From NCBI GenBank assembly GCA_902806575.1, contig CADCXD010000001.1, forward strand, positions 4,898,001-4,962,000: 64,000 nucleotides of DNA, in the 5' to 3' direction. This document shows positions 22,143 to 35,057 of the stretch, piece after piece. Source of the DNA: Jackrogersella multiformis (lineage: Eukaryota > Ascomycota > Sordariomycetes > Xylariales > Hypoxylaceae). Each line of letters starts with the position of its first letter. Position 1 is the stretch's first letter. A program made the position numbers and the translations under genes. Under the pieces are notes generated by a model that saw only the letters and a list, made by a program, of their open reading frames with translations, had not been told where the DNA came from and did not search any database.

Positions 22143-24108
22143 CTCGAATATAATGAGAAATTGTAAGCGTTACTGTATCATTTTCCTATGGATTATATGC
22201 TTATTAATGGCGGAAGATGATGAGTCGACGACGAGTCACGAGGGTTTGAAGGCACCTAATCCTTTGGCTATTGGCTTAAGTACATAGGTGCATACAAAGA
22301 TGGTGTGCTCGGATATGCTGGAAGCGTTAAAAGAGCTCACGTTATTCAACTGGTATGTATATCGTATCCATGATATTGCACATAAATTGACACTAACAGA
22401 GACAAACCAGTATGTTACGTATGTTCATATGGATGTTAACCTAGCTAGTATGCTACATCAAATAGACTCTCCTCTTACCACTAATATTCCTGGCTCTATA
22501 GGGACAAAACTATGTGGCCTGGTATTTTCCAAAATATATTGTCTAGATCTGGCTTAAACATGTCATCTCCCGTGCAGTTCTACAACAGTTGAATAACACC
22601 AACGGTAACGCAACTACAACCAAGGCTTTAAGCCTAGAGAGACATGGACGAATTAATCTAAGCCAAAATCTAGATCAGTTTCTGCTAGTCTACCGATCCG
22701 GCAACTATCCAGCTTGAAGAAATGTCTACCGCAGCCACACACATGCAGATCCTCTGCGAATTGCTATTTCAACAGGCCTTGCAATAGGCTAACTACAGCC
22801 TCATGTCTTGTCAGGCGGTGGGGAAGGCCACTAAATTAGCTCATGCCTCTAGGAAAGATCGAAACGTTCTAGAACATCAAGAGCATGCGCCACGGCCGAT
22901 CCTAAGTCTATAGATTGGTGTGATCTACCTAGGCAGGTAATAGTTGGCGTTTACGGGGCTAGACGTCTTATTTCTCAGCTAGCCCGTCTATCGTTATAGA
23001 CACAACGATACGGGATTGAATATACCCGGCGTCGTACCGCATCATTGTGATAAACATACATATCTGCCGTATATCCGAGACCCTAAGAGTCTTACGTAGC
23101 TCTCATAGGTAGAGACATCGGCACGTCAGCGGTTGACTTGCCAGCCGGGTACCAAGTGGCTGGCGGTAAAAACGTATCCGAAGCCAATAATTACCACATG
23201 AGAAAGCACGGGGGATTTTCTTAGGCAGTTACAGTCTATTAAACTAATATAACTATTACAACGACTTAACAGCATCCCCATGTATTTATAGAATAGAATA
23301 TAGGCGCTATATGTAAAATACTTTTTTTAATACGAATAAGTTTACGTAGACGTTCTATTTCTTAAGCCCTCATAAGGGCTAGTCGTGTTAGAGGGTTTTT
23401 TTTGGTTTTTCGTGTAAGTCTAGTACGAAAAGGCATGTATATGTACAGAAATAGCCCATCTTTACCTAGTTAAGCTTACGTAGTTCAGCCACGAAGAATG
23501 GTAGAAGAAAGTTAGAAGAGAGGAAGATATGCTATGTACGCTACTGTTGTGAAGTTTACGATAAATCGTAGAATTCAATGCTATTTTCAAGCCAAGACCC
23601 TTAAAAGATAAATGTCGATTACAAACACATTTTGATTAAGTACCCAAGTGTATGCATTAACTACAAGGTGTGAAGAGCCCAGGTTTTAGAGATGAGTGGA
23701 GCTCGTGTCGCTGTCTAGGTCTATCGAACCCTTTCTTAAATTACAGCCAACAAACCACACAGCGGCGTCGGTTTGAAGTTATAATGACTGATATCACAAA
23801 TTCATTATGCTATCTAAGTCCGACCTAGGTTAAAAACGAACATGATTCGATCTAGCATGTTGCAACTTGATGTCCCTGGTACCCAATTTTGCTCTTGCTC
23901 GCTCACAACTCCATTATATCATCGCAAATTAGTTAACCCCTAGCTCCCAATCATGTAGTAATCTAAATACAATCTTCTTAGGTTTACAACAAATATATCT
24001 AATACATCATCTCGGTGCTCGTGGGACGCCAAATCCGCCGTGTCGTCGTAGTCTTCGTAGAAGAGTCTGCTCGTCAGGGGCTGTATATTCAGTTCATCAG
24101 TATTTTAT
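22143..24108. other. intergenic, no gene recognised
   Basis: AT-rich with small frames only. Short hairpins occur at 23140-23164 (GCCAGCC...GGCTGGC) and 23364-23379 (AGCCCTCATAAGGGCT). One TACCTAGG copy lies near 22925. I see no domain or exon chain. Confidence 0.45.
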
Positions 24109-24738
24109 TTATAGATAACTGTAAACCGAATCTTCAGTAAATTTATACTTGGCAGACTTACAGGGAATCTCGGCAGCAACGCTTTGGTCATAAGCAATAA
24201 TTTGTGTCGTCATTGTTGACTCAGCGATAATCGCCGCTGCGCCTTCAGGCGACCCATAATCCATTCGGATGGCGCTCACTTGGAGAGCATATGTGCCAGC
24301 ATAGCTCACAGCAAGATCTGGAAACACAAAGTATTCTTTGGTTCTGCCACTTCGGGAAGAAGATCTGTCATTCAGGCCTCCGCCAGATGCTGACAAAGTT
24401 CCATAAAGTTGGTCGTCGAGGACGCGTCCGTATGAGTCGATAAGAACGACCTGTACAAAATCGTAGGCATCGTCGCTCTCGGCACTTACGACGAGTGGCG
24501 GATAGAAGATTACACCCGCTTGTACTTGGGTTGGGGGTTGTACTTCGATAGTAAGCATGGCTATGGTGTTTCCGTTCCTAAAAGAACTTTGTATATTCCC
24601 AACTAGGTAGTCTGGCTGCAGAGAATCTAGAGTGCCCTTTCCGTTAGACAACCACATCCGATCGTATTTGTAGAATCCTTTTGGGGGACCTTTAAATATA
24701 TTTGAGTGACACCAATGAAGCCTCAGGGGACCCAACAA
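24109..24738 (-). CDS. small velvet-domain-like protein
   Basis: The open frame is 209 aa from 24738, or 149 aa from the internal ATG at 24558 (MLTIEVQPPTQVQAG). Similarity to velvet factors is by pattern. VQPP...AGV...PPLVV resembles the domain start. LYGTLSASGGGLND followed by EYFVFPDLAVSYAGTYALQV resembles the VGTL...FVFPDLSV...G.YRLRF block of VelB/VosA/VelC proteins. Velvet factors are DNA-binding, often dimeric, fungal regulators linking development and secondary metabolism. This protein lacks the canonical acidic linkers and the usual ERAR/CG segment, and is much shorter, so it is a divergent relative at best. The upstream 60 residues are not conserved-looking and an additional exon may lie further upstream. 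It stands alone, with gene-poor DNA on both sides. Confidence 0.55.
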   Translation of the reverse strand: MLGPLRLHWCHSNIFKGPPKGFYKYDRMWLSNGKGTLDSLQPDYLVGNIQSSFRNGNTIAMLTIEVQPPTQVQAGVIFYPPLVVSAESDDAYDFVQVVLIDSYGRVLDDQLYGTLSASGGGLNDRSSSRSGRTKEYFVFPDLAVSYAGTYALQVSAIRMDYGSPEGAAAIIAESTMTTQIIAYDQSVAAEIPCKSAKYKFTEDSVYSYL

Positions 24739-27367
24739 ATCTTGGCGATGAGATTCTTATGATGAGGTAACAGGTACCGAATATGAATCATGTTAAGAAG
24801 TATAATGGTCTGCGGACATTTCCGCGGAGAGAGGCCATCCGTATATGTGATTTGTTACGTGTCAAAGAATCAGGAGTTTCTAGAACACGACTCATATAGC
24901 TACCTCCTAGGTAGCTATACCGTGCCTTAGCATCAAGGTACATGGGGCTCCTGGCTTAAGATACCAGGCCCAAATATCACATTTAACAAGGCTTTGGTCA
25001 CTACAGCAAGCCCTATGGACGAAGTTTATTCATTATTAAAGCGAGATGATTCATATATTACTACTTGAAGGTCGGAAACTAATGGATCTTAACCTATTCA
25101 TCGTGATGTAGAGTTACCGCTTATACCGGAATTTATCTATTTCTCTCGGGTTCAGCCTTAATACCTAAGTATTAGAACCGATCATATCGTCATCACTAAA
25201 ACGTATATACATTAAGTATACATTAAGGGATGAGCCATGTGCAGGCTGAAGCCAAGGCTGTGGTCCATAAAGCAAGATTCAGCAACGTTGCCTGCGGTGT
25301 AAGGCTAATAATGTGATCAGTAATCAAATAAAGTAAGAGACAGAGGGTACGAAACATGAAGAACCTGGACCTATTACAACTTTCATCTTATATTGTACAT
25401 CGACATTGGAAAGACATTAACCAGCGATTTTCTCATGTCGTGACATTGTAGTGGGATGGATGACAGGGGTGCTACAGCACGATGACGGATGTCAGGGGGG
25501 CTTGCAAGGGGTACCAGGCTCCTGGAATTTCCCACGTAAGATACCTATGTACATCAGGGATCTTCTTTCTAAGCCCCTGTCAGATCTCACAACGAGTCAT
25601 ACAACAAGTAACGAACACTTACCAAAGTACGTATGTTTTCTATGATAATTCAATATATTAGGTAGGTATATATCAAGTTTAGTAACGGGTCGAGTCGGCA
25701 TAAGTTAGTGGAATAGATTGCGATATAGGTGAACTCCATGGTATACCAGGGGTATTCAAGCTCTCTTGCTAATAAATAGACGGCGGATTATTGTATGGAG
25801 CTCATCTCGCTAGGGATGAGACCTATCTGATCAATAGGTGGTTGGTGCGTGGCATGGCAACTTACATTGGTAACTACTACATACTACGGCCTTTCCCTTC
25901 AAGCCCCATGAGATTTCAGGAAAGGCACCGGACGTTCGCGTGGCCAATGAAGGTAGTCTGAGTTACGATAGCACAACATTTCTAACTCTATCAAGGACTA
26001 CGTATGGTAAATGCGCCGAGACTTCGTATGACCACATAGATATTATATTGTTATTTGTAAAACTAAACATTATAAGGCTTGGTGAAGAAATCGCCAAATA
26101 TAAATTGATAGGGCTGTAACAAGAGTATGGGTAGGTACGAATCTGAATATGCCTAAGCAACCCGATAGAATACGTAATAGGAACCTATTATTGGTAAACG
26201 AGAAGAGTGACCATCTATAATTTCGTCCGCTTTACATTGAGCGGCTCTTCCACCTTGCGGCCGATCGTGCATTAGCGCACTTTGCTTCTGAAACCGAGCG
26301 GTTGGGCGGGAAATTCTGAACCAATTAAGCAGATCCCGGGGTTTCTTATTGAGGCTGTCGTAGAGCGGTCGATAGCCGATCGATCTTTAGTTTCCAGAGA
26401 TCTGGCATATGTACCTAGTGTAGGTAGGTATGTTGTGGGTATGCGTAGTGACAAGGGTCGTATATAGGTAGGGCTGACGCTTCGGGGAAGATGGAAGCAA
26501 ATATCCGAATACGGCTGCCCCCCTGCCTATTTCGATTGCATCTCCAGTTCAAAAACGAAAGAGGCCCTTTAGCAGGCCACTAAGAATCAAAGCCAGGACT
26601 CGCCAGTTACGTGGGACACTGATTCTTCAGCTAGAATTAGGTACCTAGGGTATTGTTTATCTATCTTGTTTCTAGTGTAGTGTACAGACGAAGTCGACAT
26701 GGGAAACAATCTTGTGGTTTCACGACAGACGCACGACAGGGGTAGGGACCCTGAAGATGATTTCCTTGTGGCTGACGTAGGGCGGTCGATCTCGGTGGGA
26801 GGTTTCTATTGCGAGACATTCTTACTTCCTAATTGAGACCTTCGGTTTGCACATGCTTTGCCCTTCAACTGACCTTACATCAAGAGATAAAAGTGTCCTT
26901 GAAGTCATATTGTCATGACATTTATATCGAACGAGGCTCTAGCTAGCAGCTTGGATCGAATTAATAACTACCCCTTGTGTGATGAAAGCCAAGCATTGAC
27001 TAACACGACTGCTCGTTGAGACAGCCCTTCTGACATCGGAGATCCCCCGTACAGGATATTGATTGGACAGTTCCGTCGACGAGATGAAGAGACGGTGAGC
27101 GCCCAGTCCCTTCGTATGCTAAAGCGTATCGGGCCGCATTGCTAGCTTCAGGGCCGGGGCTTTAGATCAGCCACCATCCCGAGCCACCACCTTAGGTGAT
27201 TCCGACTTATTCACTGTAGGCGTCTAGCATAAAATAAGAAACGGTAACAATAGTAGCTTTTACTATTATTAGTTATCTAGTGTATGTGATGGAATCTAAC
27301 TACGCTAAGTAATACTGCTTTGGGAGACATTATTTGACACTCTAGTTTTGGATATAATGCATATAGC
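24739..27367. other. intergenic, no gene recognised
   Basis: AT-leaning DNA with TACCTAGG-type motifs (near 24903 and 26640). Overlapping 60-codon frames on both strands at 26272-26467 are probably chance. I see no exon chain. Confidence 0.45.
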
Positions 27368-29613
27368 TCATACGATATGGAGCATCTGGCGATTGTTGAG
27401 GATTCCGAGGTATTCATGATGCGACTCTAATCTAGGCTCGACATATAATCGAACCATGGTGCGCCGACTGAAGCAATCCCTGTCATTATCCAGCATTATC
27501 ATGTATAGTATATGACGGACGGGGCTCTGTGGTGAATATCGGAAGCTTAGCCTTTCGATTACACAGAAGTCGAAAATCCCCGTAGGTAGAGTATTCTTAT
27601 GGAGAAAGTTGCTCTCTTGCAAGACACCAACTAGGAAATCCATCCCGGGAATATAGGCATTATTGAACGGCTCATTTCGTACTTCCAGCTTGAGAAGAAC
27701 GCCATCTACAATCAAAAACTTATCCTCGCTTCCAATATAACTCAAGGCTAGGTCGACAGTTTCGTTAAATCGCTCTGAAGAACCACCATTTACCAGATTT
27801 AACTTGTCGGTATAAGATATCCGGCCCTCCCATCCGACATAAGACCATGATGGAAAGTCGGGGCGCCGGCGAGGCTTGACGTCTCGAGGATGATACCACC
27901 GTAGTGATTGTGGGAACTCCTTTAGGGGCAATCCCCAGACAAATCCTTGAGGTAACATGATCTTCCCTAGGAACGACAACATGCCTCTGAATGCATTCAG
28001 GGAGTCGGAATCATTTGTCATCTTGCGTTCGGTGTACATCTCGACGAGCCCGCAGAAGGTGGTATCGGCAAAGGCACGTCGAGAGTGAGGATCCTTGACA
28101 TATTCCTTATGATCCGGCTGTAGACGAATTAGCTGCTATACCTCGTTTATATTTTCCGAAGGTAAGATGACCTACCAAGAGGAAGAAATCAGATTCACCC
28201 GGGTCGCGATCTAGAACGTTTCCTGGATCAAGATTGTCGTCAATCGATTCGCAGTATCTGCCTGTGTTGCAAACAAAATGAATCTGGTCCTTGCCAAAGA
28301 GAATACGGCGATCACATAACAAAAATTCTTGCAGGGTCCAGGCCCGGGCACAATAAGTCGCCCCAGTCAACTCCTGGTGTAAAGTTGGGAACAAGCTGAG
28401 TAACTGATTACCCTCGACGCTCTCCTTTCTTTGCGGCGCTCTCGGGTTCTTTCCACTCACCGCAAAGTCCTGTACCAGCATTGTCACCATGCAAGGCAAT
28501 AATTGTCACCCAAGCACGGTTGTAAATTATATCCATCATGCCCAAATGTTGTGTTTTTTCTAGACCAGGGGTCTGGTCGATACATAGTGCATCAACCTAG
28601 AACGCATGGTTAGCTTGGTATATTGTCCATAGATAGGTACTATTACGCATAGAGTGACTCACCCAAAGATACCTTAACTCGAGAGTTCTAGTAACTGTTA
28701 TGGCATCCTCGATTGTCTGGGGAAGCTCTTCACTCTCAAGCGCTCCATCTTTAGGACTGACGCCGCCCCATACGTAGCTCAAGACGGCGTAACGACATTG
28801 TGGGGGGCAACTGACTATTTGACGAGACGATACATCGATCATCTTACATAAGAGGAGTTCGTCAGACCACATCACTCGACATGATACAGTGTGTTCCCTT
28901 TCACATCGACTCATCCAACCTTTTAGAATGTCTGGGATCCACATAACTCCCCTCTCACGAGCTGAGAGTCCAGGTCGCGCAGGCGCAGGGGTCTTGTGAG
29001 AGAGCGCGAATGCTGATTCGAAACCGTTCAACATCTGACCTTCAACATTTCCAAAATATCGTCCAATGGTAGAAATCTGGTCTTCTCGGCTGTATACAGC
29101 GACGTAAATTGCGTGCTTCTTCCCCAGTTCTTCGTTCGGGCCATCCTTCTCGCCCAGCGGGAGTTTAGCACCGAGCCGGTTGTAACTCCGGATAGGCCGT
29201 AGAAAATACTGTACTCTCCAACTTTCTTCGTCTGCCAGCGTTGGCGGGAAGACCTGGAAAATCATCCGGCACAGTGGGCACGATGCATCTAGGAGAATTG
29301 AATGGAGCGGTCCGAGTTCAAGCCATCGATCAGCGTTGTGCTTCTTGTTTTCCCACCCTGGGAGGTTCGTCCTCTGTACGTCGAAGACTACTTCGTCTCT
29401 AATGTCTTCATTTGTGAGCCAATCTATGATCCGAAACCGCTCACATCTTTCACAGAGCCTGTCGGACGAGTGAGCGAGCTCTTCCAGGAGCGAGGCGGTC
29501 GCAAAATGGTCTGGTTCTGCACTCGGATCATTCCGTTCACCAGTTTCTAGGAGAAGTGGACATTCTGATGGCTTGTGGCCAGCCTTACGGCACCTTAGGC
29601 AAATATTGACCAT
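27368..29613 (-). pseudogene. HET-domain protein with N-terminal CCHC zinc knuckle; apparent frameshift
   Basis: Exons on the minus strand are 29613-28663, 28596-28176 and 28135-27368, with introns of 66 and 40 nt. The N-terminus has a CX2CX4HX4C zinc knuckle (Cys5, Cys8, His13, Cys18: CLRCRKAGHKPSEC), then further Cys pairs (LCERC, CPLC). The HET domain shows YAVLSYVWGG, LRYLWVDALCIDQ (spanning intron 1), WVTIIALHGDNAGTGLCG and CARAWTLQEFLLCDRRILF. The middle exon is 421 nt, one more than a multiple of three. The frame that reads GDNAGTGLCG must change by +1 or -2 near 28455-28465 to continue as VSGKNPRAPQRKE and NQLLSLFPTLHQELTG. No AG at plausible intron distance repairs it. HET proteins trigger incompatibility cell death after fusion of unlike strains. 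The copy is either inactive, strain-variable, or contains an assembly error. Confidence 0.75.
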
Positions 29614-32600
29614 ATTTTCCTAGTCATGTGTTGTAAGACCTTCGAATGGTTGCTTGGAGGTTTAGGAAAATGCGATAGGATGGACACCTTAATTAAAGAA
29701 GAGATGATACAGATGCCTAAGAATTTATTCAAGCCCCGTTCTGCCAGGGTAAGAGCTGAGATAGCACATCATTCGTCAGCTATGGGGAAATGAAAATCGG
29801 TTTACATTATTAATAGAACACATTGAAGTACGGAAGACAGGTAACTAACGCCTCACACGGTATTTGCGAAAGCATACTGTTTGGTGTGTTTCTCTTATAT
29901 TGTACTATCCACCCAAGATTTCAAATAGAGTAACCCCTTAAGGAGTCGTAGCATACCTAGGTACCTGGTAGGTAACCAAGTCTAAGTCTTAGGTCGCGAA
30001 TAAAACCTACAAATTTCGCACTTTGGTAATAATTAATCAAGTTTATGAGAAGAATTGGTCTATTGCGCTACCATATGGAGGCCAAGCAGTCGAATAACTT
30101 TGTCTGTATGACTGCTATAAGGTTATATGTCTAGCAAGGCAATACAGGTAACCATTAGGTACGTTACTATGTAAATGACAGGTTTGAAGAATATCTACCT
30201 GACTTCTCAGGACAAGTTGAAATTGAAGTTGTCGAACACACAAAAATAACAGCGAACGACTTCGCCTATACTCACATTCCTTCTTAACTCTTTCTCTCCC
30301 GCTGCATATCTATACTTGATTGGTAACAATCGTTAGGTATGACCCGTGGAACCAAGCTACTTTAATTGAAAGCTTGGAATTTTTTTTCTCTAAACCAGAA
30401 AAACATACATGCTTTCGTCTTTTCGGTTAGAAATGAAGAAATGATCTTGTCGATGGATGTCGCCTGAAGGGACCCATGTAAATATTAACCTAGTGTCGAC
30501 GAGAGAAAAATGTACAAACAACCTCCTGAAGGGCTTGACCTAGTACACAGATTTTATCCTAAATATAGGTACTAAGTAAGGCATACTACTAGATTGGATA
30601 TCTCAAATTTATAAATTTCAAATAGGAAAGGGAGAGGGTCTTCAACACCATCTCTGTGGACCCCGTGAAAGTGACTCGATCAGTCAGATTGGGGTTGATC
30701 CCTATTTGCTGCTTACCTCGAACATGCTGTCGCGAAATATAGAATTGGCAGCGACGTATTCCCAAGCAATCCTGTAGACGCCCTAATCTTTCAGGCTATA
30801 TCTCCAGAGCTGATACGATATGAGCTCCATCCAGTTCGATAGAGACAGCCCTGGGTACAAATGGTATATAGATACGCAAATTTGTTTCTTGACAGCGTCT
30901 TGGTTCAGAATGATGAGGCTAGTGTTGGATAGATTGTAATGTATGCGGCTCTTGATAGTTACCTACCTAAGGTATGCCTTCATGCTATACGAAGTTTTTA
31001 TGAAGCCCTGAAGCCCTAGGTTTCGATAGCTCCCTAAATCCTAATTTAAACCCATACTCAGGGCACATCCTAGTCTCGTCAAAACTAAGATATGTCAATT
31101 AAATGGCTAGACTGGAGATTATTAGGAGCGCGAGTCGGGTCGTTGACGTGCGCTATATCTCTTCGGCTAAATCTAAAAAGTTCCATCAGCCCTATAAACT
31201 TACCAAGCCGTGCTTAAGCTGCCAAATGGGGCCCCAGATCGACGGTCATCCCACAGATGGAGCCATGCTAATTTGAAGCAAATGCTCGATCGCGCAATAT
31301 GTTCGCCTAACTGCTAGACTCCGAGAGCTGTAGAAATCGTAAAATCGTATAGTACTGCAATCTGCCCGAATATGTTAAATAGTCACTCCTTTTCGCCACA
31401 TACAGCAACTTCGGAGTCTGCGTGGGTATCCGCTGTTTGTGACGGGGATGACTTGAAGGCATTGTTTAAATGAAAATACGAACTAGCGAGCGATGTAGTT
31501 GTGGTTTGAGTGAAAGAAAGGGGGCGGAGGTTAGAGGTTGAAGGTTGAAGGGGTGCTTATAACATTATTAAGTACGGATCTAAGAAGCGTAACATTGAAC
31601 CATGAAGTCTAGGGATGATGCGCGAGATCCCTGCCAAAGCTGATACTGACCACACTGCCACAGCAAATTCCGAGACTTAGCATTCCGTCCGAGCTCAGGC
31701 TAAGAGGCAAGGAGGATCTACCTAGGCTGCTAGGTATGTGTACCCCATGAAGTTGGGCACATCTTGAAACGTCAAAAAAAGAGACTATGATACTTCGTAC
31801 ACTACACCGCTCCGGCTAGGTAGTAGGATAATAAAATTATCTCGAGCTACAATAGTTTTAGCGCTTGAGCTTTTGAAATAATGTGTGCGTCACATACGAA
31901 AAATGCCTAACTGCATTGAATGCCTCCTTTAGAGGTGTAGGAGACAGACAACCTTGGAGGTCCTTCCCGGGTGGATTGACGAATAATTAGCAATACTTCA
32001 ACTGATCTGGCGATGTACCTAGGTAATTCATGTTTAGTATCTTATCAGGTACCAGGTAGACATGTAGGTAATGTAAGTTGGAAGTGAGATGATGAAATCA
32101 CGATTCGAAATCTACTAGTATCTCAAGTTTTGACGATGTATTTTTCAAGTCTAATAATAGCTGCTAAATTAACGTGGTCTTCAGGTACCTAGGTACTTGA
32201 GCCTACCTACCTAGGTAGGTACATACGTAAACAACCTTGGAAGTAGCCCTGGTACCTGTTTCGATAGGGTTAGGCACTCATAATGCAAAGTACCCCTCTA
32301 CCTGCCTCCATGATTCGGTAGTGGGGCTTTGAACCAATAATATTTTAGAAGCAACAACATAAACGGGTTGTCATGGTAGCAGGCACGAGCACACGTCCCG
32401 CGCTAGACCCGATATAGGATGGCGTACTGTGGTCTGAAGGGGGGAGAGACTTGGAGAATGTTGACACCAGAGGAAAGAGGGAAGCGCTACAACAATTCAC
32501 ATCTCGACTTCTTGGTTTATCGTCGGCAACCTGAGTCCATCTTTCGCCAAAACAACAACGACAAATGGCAAACGGTAAGTAAAAAAAACGACCAACTCGA

Positions 32601-33226
32601 CAAACAAGCGACGACGACTATCATAACGACACCCTCTTTAACAAACCGACCACTTCTATTCTAACCCGCTTCCGTCTTTGCGACATAATATACGAATCAT
32701 CAACATCAACATTAGCACCGACCATCGACCATCGACATCAACACTACCCTCCGACGAAAGGAAAATAGACAAGTAAGTTTGTCTTAGCATGCGCCCTTGC
32801 ACATTCTGCAGAAAGAGACGCTGCGGGAACAAAGAGGAATATAATAATACTAACATTTAGAAGAAAGAACAATTTGATTTGGTCTTTTACAGTAGCATCG
32901 CATTCACGGCTGCCATTCACAACAACTGAAATTTTAACCACTTTACGATATATTATTATTCCGGTCTTCCTATCTCTTTTGTTACATTACGACATTTTTA
33001 TTTCATCTTACTCTTCTTCATTCTAGAAACGACGACACGATACAAGGAAGTGTCTCGTAAGTACCTATCTAGCAGCTAGTTTATCAAGTCGAATCGAATC
33101 GCTCCCTACATTCAACAAACAAAACCCTTACGCTAGGGACAAATCCCTTCACCGCCGATGCGACGACAACACTTCTAAGCGGTATTGATTTGCGCACAAC
33201 GCACACTATCAACACAATAAACAACT
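29614..33226. other. intergenic, no gene recognised; possible 5' untranslated intron of the NudE gene
   Basis: Most of it is AT-rich, with TACCTAGGTA copies (29955, 32015, 32184, 32205). The last about 650 bp are enriched in CGACGAC and CAACAA and look transcribed. A strong donor GTAAGT at 32576 and an acceptor TTCTAG ending at 33026 could bound a 5' untranslated intron before the ATG at 33227. The 81-codon frame at 32419-32664 spans that donor and is not convincing as a protein. Confidence 0.4.
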
Positions 33227-35057
33227 ATGGCTGAACCTCCTTCCTCGCCCCCGAACGAGGCCTCTACCACAGAAGAATCCCTTGCTTGGTATAAGAAACA
33301 ATATGAGTTATTGGCAGACGAGCTCGCCGAGTTTCGTGAATCAAGTCACGACCTGGAGGCCGAACTTGAGAAAGACCTCGATGCTGCCGATAGGCGACAA
33401 CGTGACCTACAGCAAAAAGCTGAAGAACTACAGTTCGAGGTCGACGAGTGGAAAGTGAGTTAGCGTTAGCTTGGGACCGCATTTTCTTTTTATCTTGACC
33501 GAATGATCATCGACTGACTATTTACACCCCTAGGAAAAATGCAAGAAGGCAAAGGCTGAGTCGAACACAGCACAGAACGCTTTGGAGAAGGAGATTACGG
33601 ATCTCCGGGACTCCAACCGCACCTTACTGCTTAAGTTGCGCGACATAGAGGTAGCCAACGATGACTTCGAGCGACAAGCACGGAATACTACCTCATCCCT
33701 GGAGGATATGGAATCCAAGTACAATGTCGCCATAGAGAGAACTGTCATGATGGAGGAGGAGATCAAGATAGGCGAAAAGGAACGTGAGACGTTGCGAATC
33801 GAGGCCCAGAGATTACGAGAGGAACTATCAGACCTCAAAGTCGAGGCCGAGATTATGCAAGACAAGGTTAAGAAGGCAGAGAGCCGTCACTTGTCTGCCA
33901 TCTCTACAGATATCTCCATCCCCGGATCACCCATATTCGAGGACTCGCCCCGCTCCATGGCAAGCTCTCCTCTTATCACGACACCTCCCGACGAAGTCTC
34001 TTTGCCACCTTCAAGCAAGGGAGCACCTACAATTAACGAGCCTCCATCGCCGCCTATGTCTGATGCCTCGGTACCTTACCCTAGGTCAGCCTCTAAGATC
34101 ACGACGCCCGCTACTTCAACCCAGAAAAGGTCTCGCCTTCCCTCCGCCGATCGCAGCATTACCCCGAAACCGAAGAGTGCCATTTCTACCAGCATGCGCC
34201 CTCCAGCCATGCGCTCCGCTACTGCCACGCGCACGCCTGCGCCAACGCGTCCTTCCACGAACCGTGCAGCTTCACACAGACTTCCAACCTCGACTTCTCT
34301 TACCCACGTCCGCACTCTCACTGCTCAAATGCAACGATTGGAGGCCCGGGTTCAGTCAGCGCGGTCTAAGTTACCGGCTCCTGTCCACACGCCACCACGT
34401 GCATCTCCTAGACCATCACTCGTCGGTATGGCTCAAGTGCCGTCAACGGTTACGATGCGTTCACGGAAGCGTACTATCGGTTCTGTTAGTTCCTCTGTTG
34501 CGGATGAGACCCCTACCCAGTCTACGACGACCAGGCACGTATCTAGACTGAGTACCTCTGGCGTATCGAGACTGTCCTTCGGCCCACTACCCAACCGGAC
34601 CACTCATTACGATCCGGACAGCTCCTCTATTAGTCTCTCACGACCTAGCAGCCGAGCTAGCGTGTCAAGCTATGTGAGACCTGAGAGACCAGCCAGCCGG
34701 AGTGAGATTGCTCGCCCTATGTCCCGAACGAGCCTCACGGGTGCGAGAACGCCTCTAGGGGTGAGACCAAGAAGTTCTTTTAGTGGTAGCTTCCACAGCC
34801 ATTCCCAGAGCATAAGGAGTATCGACCCGGATGAGTTCGACGAGCGCTTCGAGGAGCGTACCCCAAGTCGCCGGGGAACCTATAGCAAGTTAGACGCCGA
34901 TGGTTCGGCTAGTGGCATCCCGGCTCCTAGTGGGATTCCGATGCCTCGTCGACTCAGCGCTGGGATGCACTCGGCTCGCAGAACTAGTGGTGGCGGGACG
35001 AATGAATCGACCAACGGCAGGCCGAGGAAGTTGAGCGATCTCGGGGAGACTTACTAG
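33227..35057 (+). CDS. ro-11: NudE/RO11 nuclear distribution protein (dynein regulator)
   Basis: Two exons, 33227-33454 and 33534-35057 (79-nt intron), encode 583 aa. Residues about 15-210 form a long coiled coil that starts with the conserved ESLAWYKKQYELLADELAEF and continues through QFEVDEWKEKCKKAKAE. This is the NudE/NDEL1/RO11 N-terminal domain that binds Lis1 and the dynein intermediate chain. The rest is Ser/Pro/Thr/Arg-rich and low in complexity, with many SP/TP sites, as in fungal homologues. The protein acts with Lis1 (NudF) and dynein at microtubule plus ends in nuclear migration and hyphal growth. The start is supported by the MAEPPSSPP leader directly before the coiled coil. The 3' side contains G-rich frames (35117-35636) that are likely untranslated. 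Confidence 0.92.

Noticed and set aside
23364..23410. Hairpin AGCCCT...AGGGCT followed by a T run, resembling a bacterial terminator
   Set aside because: The genome is eukaryotic with spliceosomal introns; intrinsic terminators are not expected, and no RNA gene precedes it.
32419..32664. 81-codon frame upstream of the NudE gene
   Set aside because: It crosses a strong GTAAGT donor and a low-complexity region; more likely a transcribed leader.
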